DNA of 44,846 bases from RGIG5472 sp051867635 (GTDB taxonomy: Bacteria; Bacillota; Clostridia; Oscillospirales; Oscillospiraceae): NCBI GenBank assembly GCA_051867635.1, contig JBJDYT010000081.1, positions 1 to 44,846 on the forward strand, read 5' to 3'. Shown piece after piece: positions 16,076 to 23,192 of the stretch. The position numbers and the translations under genes were made by a program. How positions within the stretch are numbered: position 1 is the first letter of the stretch; the number at the start of each line of letters is the position of its first letter. The notes beneath the pieces were generated by a model. The model made no database searches and was not told where the DNA came from. It worked only from the letters and a program-made list of their open reading frames with translations.

Positions 16076-16104
16076 ATAGTAGCGCATCGTTAACTTTCTG
16101 TCAA
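16076..16104 (-). promoter_or_regulatory. Minus-strand promoter of the candidate small RNA
   Basis: Perfect TTGACA (16099-16104), 17-base spacer, TACTAT (16076-16081). No protein gene starts downstream on this strand before the terminator at 15922-15959. Confidence 0.7.
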
Positions 16105-16158
16105 GGAGTTTGTTATGGGATTCACAAAATGTTCACAACTGTTTTTCCCCCTTTTCTA

Positions 16159-16187
16159 TTGCGCTTATGGGCGGAGCGTGCTATCAT
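16159..16187 (+). promoter_or_regulatory. Promoter of the marR-ABC exporter operon
   Basis: TTGCGC (16159-16164), 17-base spacer, TATCAT (16182-16187) with an extended TGC. The operator repeats begin at the next base, covering the predicted transcription start. Confidence 0.78.
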
Positions 16188-16214
16188 TTAGCTCGCTAAC
16201 GTTTAGCGCGCTAA
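16188..16214 (+). promoter_or_regulatory. Probable MarR operator, two copies
   Basis: TTAGCTCGCTAA (16188-16199) and the perfect palindrome TTAGCGCGCTAA (16203-16214) are spaced 15 bp centre to centre, immediately after the -10 box and 23 bases before marR. Position and symmetry suit autorepression by the MarR dimer encoded next. Confidence 0.75.
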
Positions 16215-16236
16215 CTATTTGAAAGGAGGCCTGCTG

Positions 16237-16707
16237 ATGGCCCATTCCGACGAGCCCTCCTGCTGCGAGACGCACATCCTGCCCCTGCTGAGCTGCGCCT
16301 ACCACAAGGGCCAGCGGTACATGGACCGCCGGCTGCGGCGGTACGACGTCACTCCGGCCCAGGCCCACACCCTGCGCTTTCTCCTGCGGGAGACGCCCCG
16401 GCGGGAGGTGAACCAGCGGGACCTGGAAGAATTTCTCCGCATCCGTCCCTCCACCGTCAGCGGCATCGTGGAGCGGCTGGAGCAGAAGGGCTTCCTCCTG
16501 CGCACCCCCAGCCGGACGGACGCCCGCCGCCGGGCGCTGACTCTGACGGACCGGGGCCGGGCCTTCCAGGCGGATTTCTGCGCCGAGGCAAACGCGGCGG
16601 AGCGGCATATCGCCTCCCTCTTCACGGAGGAGGAATACGCCCAGCTGCGCCGCATGCTCCAGCGCATCATCACGTCGCTGCAAAGCGAGGAGGAAGAACC
16701 ATGCTGA
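16237..16707 (+). CDS. MarR-family transcriptional regulator
   Basis: A 156-residue winged-helix repressor. The core is RREVNQRDLEEFLRIRPSTVSGIVERLEQKGFL (recognition helix near residues 60-85), followed by the wing LRTPSRTDARRRALTLTDRG, typical of MarR proteins. It contains CCETH near the N-terminus and other cysteines, so redox sensing is possible but unproven. GAAAGGAGG lies seven bases before the ATG at 16237. The gene overlaps the first ABC gene by seven bases, a standard MarR-exporter operon. Expected role: repress the operon by binding the paired palindromes on its promoter and release on an exported or toxic ligand. Confidence 0.94.
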   Translation: MAHSDEPSCCETHILPLLSCAYHKGQRYMDRRLRRYDVTPAQAHTLRFLLRETPRREVNQRDLEEFLRIRPSTVSGIVERLEQKGFLLRTPSRTDARRRALTLTDRGRAFQADFCAEANAAERHIASLFTEEEYAQLRRMLQRIITSLQSEEEEPC

Positions 16708-18444
16708 AACGACTCTTNNNNNNNNNNCTACACGAAGGGCTGCCGGCCGTGGATCGTCCTGGGCGTGACATGCAGCGCGGCGGAGGCGGTGTTCGAGCTG
16801 CTGCTGCCGCTGGTCATGGCGGACATCGTGGACGTGGGCATCATGAACGGCGACCGGGACTATATCCTGGCCGCGGGGCTGAAAATGGTGGTCATGGCCA
16901 TGCTGGGGCTGCTGCTGGGCGGCGGCGCGGCGGTGCTGGCGGCCATCGCGTCCCAGCGCTTCGGCGCGAACCTGCGCTCGGCCCAGTACGCCAAGGTGCA
17001 GGAGTTCTCCTTCCGCAATATCGAGCATTTCTCCACCGCCTCCCTCATCACCCGCCTGACCACGGACGTGAACACCATGCAGAACACCCTCTTCATGGGG
17101 ATGCGGATGCTGGTGCGCGCCCCCTCCATGCTCATTTCGGCGCTGGTGCTGGCCATCTCCATCTCCCTGCAGCTGTCCCGGGTCTTCCTGGTGGCCATCC
17201 CGCTGCTGGCGGTGGTGGTGGCGGTGGTGGTCCTCTGGGTGCGCCCGCTGTTCAACGTCCAGCAGCAGCGGACGGACGACATGAACCTGGTGGTGCAGGA
17301 GGACCTCTCCTCCATCCGGGTGGTGAAGTCCTTCGTCCGGGAGGGGTATGAGAAGGAAAAATTCTCCCGCCGGAACCAGGCCCTGCGCGCCGCCGCGGAA
17401 AAGGCCGCCGGCTTTATGATCATGCTCATGCCCATCATGATGCTCATCGTCTACGGCACCATCATCGCCGTGCTCTGGTACGGCGGGCACATGGTCTACG
17501 ACGGGACGCTGCTCGTGGGCAAGCTCACCAGCTTCTTCACCTATGTGACGGAGATCCTCATGTCCCTGATGATGGTCTCCATGGTGCTGATGATGCTCTC
17601 CCGGGCCATGGTCTGCGGCAAGCGCATCGCGGAGGTGCTGAGCGAACGCCCCGAGATCACGGACGAGGCGGCGGACGCCTCGCTGCAGGTGGAGGACGGA
17701 CGCGTGGAATTCGACCACGTGTTCTTCAAATACCACCCCGACGCCGAAGCGTGGAACCTGACGGACGTGAATCTCTCCATCCCCTCCGGCGCCACGGTGG
17801 GCATCCTCGGCGGCACCGGCAGCGCCAAGTCCACCCTGGTCTCCCTCATCCCCCGCCTGTACGAGGCCACGGAGGGGGAGGTCCGCGTGGGCGGCCGCTG
17901 CGTGAAGGACTACACCATGGAGGAGCTGCGCAGGGCGGTGGCCATGGTGCTGCAGAAAAACACGCTCTTCTCCGGCAGCATACGGGAAAACCTGCGCTGG
18001 GGCCGGGAGGACGCCACGGACGAGGAGATCGCCGCCGCCTGCTGCGCGGCCTGCGCCGACGAGTTCATCGACGCCTTCCCCGACGGCTACGACACCCATG
18101 TGGAGCAGGGCGGCGCCAACCTCTCCGGCGGCCAGAAGCAGCGGCTCTGCATCGCCCGGGCCATCCTCAGGAAGCCCAAGGTCCTGATCCTGGACGACTC
18201 CACCTCCGCCGTGGACACGGCCACCGACGCCAGGATCCGGGAGGCGCTCCGCACCGAGCTTCCCGGCGTCACCAAGATCATCATCGCCCAGCGCGTCAGC
18301 TCCGTCATGGAGTCGGACCTCATCCTGGTCATGGACGAGGGCCGCGTCAGCGCCATGGGCACCCACGCGGAGCTGATGGAGCGCAGCGACATCTACCGCG
18401 AGGTCTACCGCGAACAGCAGGAGGGGGTGAATCTCCGTGGCTAA
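16701..18444 (+). CDS. ABC exporter subunit 1, degenerate ATPase half (contains a sequencing gap)
   Basis: Membrane-fused ABC exporter subunit of about 580 residues: a six-helix domain followed by a nucleotide-binding domain. Walker A reads GGTGSAKST, the signature is LSGGQKQ, Walker B is VLILDDSTSAVD (catalytic Glu replaced by Asp) and the switch histidine is Gln in IIIAQRVSS. These replacements mark the catalytically weak half of a heterodimeric exporter such as BmrC or TM287. Ten N at 16718-16727 interrupt codon 6 onward. The ATG at 16701 and the clear frame from 16729 are out of register by one, so the true gap must be a multiple of three. GGAGGAAGAACC precedes the ATG inside marR. Confidence 0.9.
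16718..16727. other. Assembly gap (10 N)
   Basis: Ten N inside the first codons of the ABC subunit gene. Ten is a placeholder length: keeping the frame between ATG at 16701 and TAC at 16729 requires a missing length divisible by three. A gap of three would give a seven-codon start MLKRL-x-x before YTKG. Confidence 0.97.
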
Positions 18445-20296
18445 GAACGGCCCCAACAAGCACGGCTTCCAGAAGCCCAGGGACCTGAAGGGCACCGTGC
18501 GCAAGCTCGTCGGCTACATCGGCCGGTATAAGCTTCTGCTGGTGCTGGATGTGTTCTTCCTGGTGGGGGCCGCTGCCTGCAGCATCCTCGGCAGCTTCCT
18601 GCTCAAGCCCCTGATCAACAACTACATCATCCCCGGCGATTTCCCGGGCCTGGCGCGGGAGCTGGCCCTCATGGGCGGCATCTACGCCGCGGGCGCGGTG
18701 ATGAACTACGCCGACTCCCGCATCACGCTCTACATTTCCCAGCGCACCGTGGCGGTCCTTCGGCAGGACCTCTTCAACAGGATGCAGTCCCTGCCGCTGA
18801 AGTTCTTTGACTCCCACACCCGCGGCGAGCTCATGAGCCGCTACACCAACGACATCGAGACGGTCAGCGAGATGATCAACAACAGCTTCGCCACCCTCAT
18901 CTACAGCTCCCTCATCTTCGTGGGCGTGCTCGCCATGATGTTCTACCTCAACTGGGTGCTGACCCTCATCACCGTGGCCTTTTTGCTGCTCATGCTGCTG
19001 GTGGTCAAGGGCATCGGCGGGCGCAGCCGGGTGAATTACCAGCGCCAGCAGGCCGCCATCGGCGAGGTGAACGGCTATATCGAGGAGATGATCGAGGGCC
19101 AGAAGGTGGTGAAGGTCTTCGGCCACGAGCGCAAGGCCCAGGAGGGCTTCGAGCAGCGCAACGAGACCTACCGCCAGGCCGCCACCCTGGCCCAGGCCTT
19201 CGCCGGCTCCATGATGCCCGTCATGGGCAACCTGACCCGCATCAACTACGCCGTCACCTGCTGCGTGGGCGGCCTGCTCGCCATCGGCGGCGTGTTCGAC
19301 GTGGGCTCCCTGGCGGCGTACCTGAACTACGTCAAGCAGGTCTCCCAGCCCATCAACCAGATCAGCCAGCAGATGAACAACGTCCTGGCGGCCATGGCCG
19401 GCGCGGAGCGCATCTTCGCCATCATCGAGCAGGAGCCCGAGTCCGACGAGGGCAAATACCGCTTGGTCTACGCAAAGCAGGACGAAAGCGGCAGCCTGCG
19501 CGAAAGCGAGACACGCACCCGCCACTGGGCCTGGAAGGCCCCGGACGGCGCGCTGACGGAGCTGCGGGGCGACGTGCGCTTCCATGACGTCAGCTTCGCC
19601 TACACCGAGGATAAGCCGGTGCTGCACGACATCTCCCTCTACGCCAAGCCCGGGCAGAAGATCGCCTTCGTCGGCTCCACCGGCGCGGGCAAGACCACCA
19701 TCACCAACCTGATCAACCGCTTCTATGAGATCCAGAGCGGCGCCATCACCTACGACGGCATCGACGTGCGCGACATTGAAAAGGACTCCCTCCGCCGCTC
19801 CCTGGGCATGGTGCTGCAGGACACCCACCTTTTCACCGGCACCATCATGGAGAACATCCGCTACGGCCGGCTGGACGCCACGGACGAGGAGGTAAAGGCG
19901 GCGGCGCAGCTGGCCGGCGCCAGCAGCTTCATCCGGCACCTGCCCCAGGGCTATGACACCATGCTCAGCGGCGACGGCGGCAACCTCTCCCAGGGCGAGC
20001 GGCAGCTGCTGAACATCGCCCGGGCGGCGGTGGCGGACCCGCCGGTGCTGGTCCTGGACGAAGCCACCAGCTCCATCGACACCCGCACGGAAAAGCTCAT
20101 CGAGCGGGGCATGGACCGGCTCATGGCGGGGCGCACCGTGTTCGTCATCGCCCACCGGCTCTCCACCGTCCGCAACGCCCAGGCCATCATGGTGCTGGAG
20201 CAGGGCCGCATCATCGAGCGGGGCGACCACGAGGACCTGCTGGCGCAGAAGGGCCGCTACTACCAGCTCTACACCGGTCAGGCGGAGCTGAGCTGA
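18437..20296 (+). CDS. ABC exporter subunit 2, catalytically competent half
   Basis: Partner ABC exporter subunit, 619 residues: transmembrane domain (about residues 25-320), then an ATPase domain. Walker A is GSTGAGKTT, Walker B VLVLDEATSSID keeps the catalytic Glu, and the switch is IAHRLST with His. The signature reads LSQGERQ rather than LSGGQ; in the heterodimer this site faces the degenerate Walker motifs of subunit 1, so the two proteins define one active and one weak ATP site. A linker of about 35 residues between the domains (near 340-375) is longer than usual. It starts with GTG, with AGGAGGGGGTG upstream, and overlaps subunit 1 by eight bases. Substrate unknown; multidrug-type export is the usual annotation. 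Confidence 0.94.
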   Translation: MAKNGPNKHGFQKPRDLKGTVRKLVGYIGRYKLLLVLDVFFLVGAAACSILGSFLLKPLINNYIIPGDFPGLARELALMGGIYAAGAVMNYADSRITLYISQRTVAVLRQDLFNRMQSLPLKFFDSHTRGELMSRYTNDIETVSEMINNSFATLIYSSLIFVGVLAMMFYLNWVLTLITVAFLLLMLLVVKGIGGRSRVNYQRQQAAIGEVNGYIEEMIEGQKVVKVFGHERKAQEGFEQRNETYRQAATLAQAFAGSMMPVMGNLTRINYAVTCCVGGLLAIGGVFDVGSLAAYLNYVKQVSQPINQISQQMNNVLAAMAGAERIFAIIEQEPESDEGKYRLVYAKQDESGSLRESETRTRHWAWKAPDGALTELRGDVRFHDVSFAYTEDKPVLHDISLYAKPGQKIAFVGSTGAGKTTITNLINRFYEIQSGAITYDGIDVRDIEKDSLRRSLGMVLQDTHLFTGTIMENIRYGRLDATDEEVKAAAQLAGASSFIRHLPQGYDTMLSGDGGNLSQGERQLLNIARAAVADPPVLVLDEATSSIDTRTEKLIERGMDRLMAGRTVFVIAHRLSTVRNAQAIMVLEQGRIIERGDHEDLLAQKGRYYQLYTGQAELS

Positions 20297-20321
20297 GCAC
20301 CTCCCCCCTGCGTGACCTTTT

Positions 20322-20357
20322 CGCCGGGACGGCCCCCTGGGCCGCCCCGGCTTTTTC
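20322..20357 (+). terminator. Terminator of the marR-ABC operon
   Basis: GCCGGG and CCCGGC with inner CGGC/GCCG pairs form an imperfect GC stem, followed by five T. It lies about 25 bases after the second ABC gene. Confidence 0.8.
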
Positions 20358-20398
20358 GCGCCCCGCCGGCGGAAAGCGGGGCGGTAACGAAAGGTGTC

Positions 20399-20427
20399 GT
20401 GACTTTTTCGTCCCGCCGTGCTATGCT
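20399..20427 (+). promoter_or_regulatory. Promoter of the XRE regulator gene
   Basis: GTGACT (20399-20404), 17-base spacer, TATGCT (20422-20427) with an extended TGC. The -35 box is weak. Confidence 0.5.
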
Positions 20428-20446
20428 CACGGCAGAGGTGATCAAG

Positions 20447-21031
20447 ATGGAATTCAGCGAAAAGCTGCGCACGCTCCGCGCCCAGCGGGGCATGACCCAG
20501 GAGGAGCTGGCCGCCGTGGCGGGGGTGAGCCGCAACGCCGTCTCCAAATGGGAGAACGGCCGGGGCTACCCCAACTGGGAGAGCCTCAAGCGCATCAGCC
20601 GGGAGTTCGGCGTCACGGTGGATGAGCTGATCGGCGGCGAGGAGCTCCGCTGCCTCTCTTTGGAAAACCACAGTCTCCTGAAGCAAAATGAGGCGCTGCT
20701 GCAGGGCCTGCTGACCTTCGCGCTGTATCTCGCCGTGGGACTGCTGCTGCCCATGGTCCTTCTCCGCGCCGACCCCACCGCGCCCATGGCCTACGGCCTG
20801 GTCATCGGCCCCGTGTCCTTTCTGCTGCTGGGTCTGCTGCTGGGGCTCACGGTCCGGCGCTGGGGCGCCGCGCTGCTGGGGGGCGCGTTGGCCGTCGGTC
20901 CCATCATGATCTGGTACGAATCCGCGAACAAAATGGTGGTGGGCGGCCTGGAGCTGCTTTTCTACGCCCTCTTCGCCGGAAGCCTTCTCCTTACCTTCTT
21001 CCTGCGCAGCCGCCGGCAGAGGCGGCCTTGA
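20447..21031 (+). CDS. XRE-family helix-turn-helix protein with membrane domain
   Basis: A 194-residue protein with an N-terminal Cro/CI-type HTH (MEFSEKLRTLRAQRGMTQEELAAVAGVSRNAVSKWENGRGYPN, residues 1-60). Four hydrophobic segments follow, at about 88-105, 112-130, 138-150 and 160-180. It would therefore be a membrane-anchored DNA-binding regulator, a common but poorly studied Firmicutes design. AGAGGTGATC lies just before the ATG at 20447; the frame is open upstream but starts within the previous terminator region. Its stop codon overlaps the -35 box of the cdd promoter. Target genes are unknown. Confidence 0.9.
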   Translation: MEFSEKLRTLRAQRGMTQEELAAVAGVSRNAVSKWENGRGYPNWESLKRISREFGVTVDELIGGEELRCLSLENHSLLKQNEALLQGLLTFALYLAVGLLLPMVLLRADPTAPMAYGLVIGPVSFLLLGLLLGLTVRRWGAALLGGALAVGPIMIWYESANKMVVGGLELLFYALFAGSLLLTFFLRSRRQRRP

Positions 21032-21056
21032 CTCCCGGCGGCAAAACGGCTATGAT
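21028..21056 (+). promoter_or_regulatory. Promoter of cdd
   Basis: TTGACT (21028-21033), 17-base spacer, TATGAT (21051-21056). The -35 box overlaps the stop codon of the XRE gene. Confidence 0.82.
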
Positions 21057-21089
21057 GGACTCACACCCTTTTTGAAAGGAGTCCTGCCA

Positions 21090-21479
21090 ATGACCCTGGA
21101 TGAACTGAAGGCGGCCGCCGTCGCCATGCTGGACCGCTCCTACTGCCCCTACTCCCACTTCGCCGTGGGCGCGGCGCTGGAGTGCGCCGACGGCACGGTC
21201 TACACCGGCTGCAATATCGAAAACGCGGGCTATTCCCCCACCATCTGCGCCGAGCGCACCGCCGCCGTGAAGGCCATCAGCGAGGGGCATACGGACTTCC
21301 GCCGCATCGTCGTCGCCGGGCGGAGCGAGGACTTCTGCTATCCCTGCGGGGTCTGCCGGCAGTTCCTCTATGAGTTCGCCCCGGACCTCACGGTCATCTG
21401 CCTCAACGGCAGGGGCGAGTCGCATACGCTCTCTCTGCGCGAGCTGCTGCCCCACGGCTTCGACAAGACCTACCTGTAA
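21090..21479 (+). CDS. cdd: Cytidine deaminase
   Basis: Homotetrameric, zinc-dependent cytidine deaminase of 129 residues; converts cytidine and deoxycytidine to uridine and deoxyuridine in pyrimidine salvage. Motifs: substrate loop SYCPYSHFAVGAAL (residues 17-30), zinc site CAE (53-55) with the catalytic Glu, and PCGVC (85-89) with two zinc cysteines. Three cysteine ligands are the pattern of the small tetrameric class. TGAAAGGAG precedes the ATG at 21090. Own promoter and terminator, so monocistronic. A second, more divergent deaminase lies at 38734-39171. Confidence 0.96.
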   Translation: MTLDELKAAAVAMLDRSYCPYSHFAVGAALECADGTVYTGCNIENAGYSPTICAERTAAVKAISEGHTDFRRIVVAGRSEDFCYPCGVCRQFLYEFAPDLTVICLNGRGESHTLSLRELLPHGFDKTYL

Positions 21480-21555
21480 AGGAAACGGCCCGCACAGTTC
21501 CTCCCCCGCCGGGGCGGAGCGCGTCGGGCGGCGCTGCTTCGGCCTTTTTCAGCAA

Positions 21556-21588
21556 GAAAAAAGAGAGCCTGCCGGCTCTCTTTTTTTG
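21556..21588. terminator. Terminator of cdd, bidirectional
   Basis: AAAAAAGAGAGCC and GGCTCTCTTTTTTT form a nine- to thirteen-base stem with a TGCC loop. A and T tracts on both flanks. Confidence 0.9.
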
Positions 21589-21598
21589 CGCTTATACA

Positions 21599-21786
21599 AG
21601 AATTTGATAAAAAGCTTTTAAAGCTTTTTATAGTGCAAAGCACGTCAAATTCTGCATGATGCGATAACCGTCGGCGGCTTTGCCGCCTTACGGATATCCA
21701 TGCACAGCAGACGGCGCAGCGCGCAAATGCGCGATGCGAGCATGCGTAGCATGCGGAATGATTGATTAAAGAATTTAATCAATCAT
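21599..21786. repeat. Cluster of nested inverted repeats (about 190 bp, non-coding)
   Basis: Between cdd and the RHH gene. Outer arms AGAATTTG (21599-21606) and CAAATTCT (21646-21653) enclose ATAAAAAGCTTT/AAAGCTTTTTAT (12-bp arms, one-base centre, 21607-21631) and GTGC-AAA-GCAC. Next is a hairpin built on GGCGGC-TTT-GCCGCC with flanking GATA/TATC. Short GC palindromes follow, including GCATGC twice around GTA. Last are 13-bp arms ATGATTGATTAAA/TTTAATCAATCAT (21758-21770, 21774-21786). AT-rich ends around a GC-rich core resemble a miniature repeat element or structured RNA. No ORF with a ribosome site. Confidence 0.6.
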
Positions 21787-21791
21787 CAGTA

Positions 21792-22007
21792 TTATTTTTC
21801 CCGTGTGTCCTCAGGCAGCTCCAGCTCCAGGGGCTTGTCTATCTCGTCGGAGACATACTTCCCGTTTTTCTTCCGCTGGCGGACGCACTCCGTCAGCAGG
21901 TACTCGATCTGCCCGTTGACGGAGCGGAAATCGTCCTCCGCCCAGGCGGCGATGTCGTCATAGAGCTTGGCGGAAAGCCGCAGCGGGACCTGCTTTTTCT
22001 CCGCCAT
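21792..22007 (-). CDS. Ribbon-helix-helix (Arc-type) DNA-binding protein
   Basis: A 71-residue protein. MAEKKQVPLRLSAKLYDDIAAWAEDDFRSVNGQIEYLLTECVRQRKK has the pattern of a ribbon-helix-helix fold: a polar beta strand QVPLRLS, helix A, and helix B from SVNGQIEYLL. The C-terminal tail is acidic. RHH proteins bind DNA as dimers of dimers, and many are autorepressors or antitoxins. The ATG is one base after the SPFH stop codon, so the pair is coupled. No toxin-like partner is visible other than the SPFH gene. Two TGATATCA sites on the operon promoter are attractive candidate operators. Confidence 0.88.
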   Translation of the reverse strand: MAEKKQVPLRLSAKLYDDIAAWAEDDFRSVNGQIEYLLTECVRQRKKNGKYVSDEIDKPLELELPEDTREK

Positions 22008-22008
22008 A

Positions 22009-23013
22009 TTAGTAAAGGCTCCCGGAGTTCACCACGGGCTGGGCGTCGCGGTTGCCGCAGAGCACCACCAGGAGGTTCGAGACCATGGCGGCCTTCCGCT
22101 CCTCGTCCAGCTCCACCGTGTGGTTCTCGCTCAGGCGCTCCAGGGCCATCTCCACCATGCCCACGGCGCCGTCCACGATCATCTTCCGCGCGTCGATGAT
22201 GGCGGAGGCCTGCTGGCGCTGCAGCATCACCGCCGCGATCTCCGGCGCGTAGGCGAGATAGGTGATGCGGGCCTCGATGATCTCCAGGCCGGCTTCCGCC
22301 ACCCGGCTCTGGATCTCGTCGCGGATGCGCCGGGCCACCACCTCGCTGGAGCCCCGCAGGCTGCCCTCGTCCGCCATGCCGTCGCCGGTGGTGTCCACGC
22401 CGGGAGCCACGTCGTAGGGATAGAGGCGGACGATGTTGCGCAGGGCGCTGTCGCACTGCAGGGACAGATACTCCTTGTAGTTGTCCACGTTGAACACCGC
22501 CTTGGCCGTGTCCTGCACCCGCCACATGACGGCGATGCCGATCTCCACGGGGTTGCCCAGGCAGTCGTTGATCTTCTGCCGGGCGTTGTTCAGGGTCATG
22601 ATCTTCAGCGAGACCTTTTTGCTGGCGGCCTCCAGGCTACTCTCCTTGCTGCCGAGACTGCCGAGGGAGAACTTGGCGCTCCCGCCGTCCACGTCGCCGC
22701 TCTGGTTCAGCTTGGTCTTGGCGGCGGGGTTCACCGCGGAGCAGAAGGGGTTGACGAAGTAGAAGCCCTCGCCCTTCAGCGTGCCCTTGTACTTGCCGAA
22801 CAGGGTCAGCACCAGGGCCTCCTGGGGCTTGAGCGCCTTCAGGCCCAGAAAGGGGATCCAGCCCACGCACACCCAGACGACGCCGAGGACCAGCGGCAGC
22901 AGGCTGGTGGCCACGCCCACAAAGATGGCCGCGATGGCCAGCACATACAGCGCGATGAACAGCAGCAGCATGGCCATGCCGTTCTTCCGATTGCTCAAAA
23001 TCTTTTCCGTCAT
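22009..23013 (-). CDS. SPFH/Band 7 domain membrane protein
   Basis: A 334-residue membrane-anchored SPFH (stomatin/prohibitin/flotillin/HflK) protein. Two hydrophobic segments near residues 14-32 and 36-53 are followed by the SPFH domain (about 60-260), with PQEALVLTLFGKYKGTLKGEGFYFVNPF, VEIGIAVMWRVQDTAKAVFNVDNY and a helical C-terminal region rich in Glu/Arg. Such proteins form membrane microdomain scaffolds or large rings that modulate proteases. AGGGAGG precedes the ATG. The gene forms a tight two-gene operon with an RHH regulator. Its N-terminal insert GDVDGGSAKFSLGSLGSKESSLEAASKK is unusual. Molecular role unknown. Confidence 0.92.
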   Translation of the reverse strand: MTEKILSNRKNGMAMLLLFIALYVLAIAAIFVGVATSLLPLVLGVVWVCVGWIPFLGLKALKPQEALVLTLFGKYKGTLKGEGFYFVNPFCSAVNPAAKTKLNQSGDVDGGSAKFSLGSLGSKESSLEAASKKVSLKIMTLNNARQKINDCLGNPVEIGIAVMWRVQDTAKAVFNVDNYKEYLSLQCDSALRNIVRLYPYDVAPGVDTTGDGMADEGSLRGSSEVVARRIRDEIQSRVAEAGLEIIEARITYLAYAPEIAAVMLQRQQASAIIDARKMIVDGAVGMVEMALERLSENHTVELDEERKAAMVSNLLVVLCGNRDAQPVVNSGSLY

Positions 23014-23054
23014 AGTTATTCCTCCCTGACAAGCATTGGTTGGGGTCTTCTATC

Positions 23055-23073
23055 TGATATCATTATGATATCA
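23055..23073. promoter_or_regulatory. Candidate RHH operator: two TGATATCA palindromes
   Basis: TGATATCA at 23055-23062 and again at 23066-23073, 11 bp centre to centre (about one helical turn). They overlap the -10 box of the SPFH/RHH operon. Tandem short palindromes one turn apart are the usual binding pattern of RHH dimers. Confidence 0.55.
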
Positions 23074-23092
23074 TTTTATGTCGTTTTGTCAA
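23065..23092 (-). promoter_or_regulatory. Promoter of the SPFH/RHH operon
   Basis: TTGACA (23087-23092), 16-base spacer, TATCAT (23065-23070), minus strand. Confidence 0.78.
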
Positions 23093-23139
23093 GCCCCTTT
23101 CTTTCCCCGTTTTCTATACAATCCGTCATATTTCGTCAG

Positions 23140-23177
23140 AATAATACAAACAGGAGCGGGCTTTTGCCCGCTCCTGC
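23140..23177 (-). terminator. Terminator of the CobW pair
   Basis: CAGGAGCGGGC and GCCCGCTCCTG form a perfect 11-bp stem with a four-base loop. On the minus strand TTTGTATTATT follows, a modest T tract. Confidence 0.75.
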
Positions 23178-23192
23178 GTATTTCAATGCTTC

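Noticed and set aside
16165..20686. Two 779-codon open frames on the minus strand across marR and the ABC genes
   Set aside because: Antisense shadows of genes with clear Walker motifs; one crosses the N gap. No homology-like motif.
21792..23013. RHH/SPFH pair as a toxin-antitoxin system
   Set aside because: The partner is a membrane SPFH protein with no toxin fold; autoregulation is the simpler reading.
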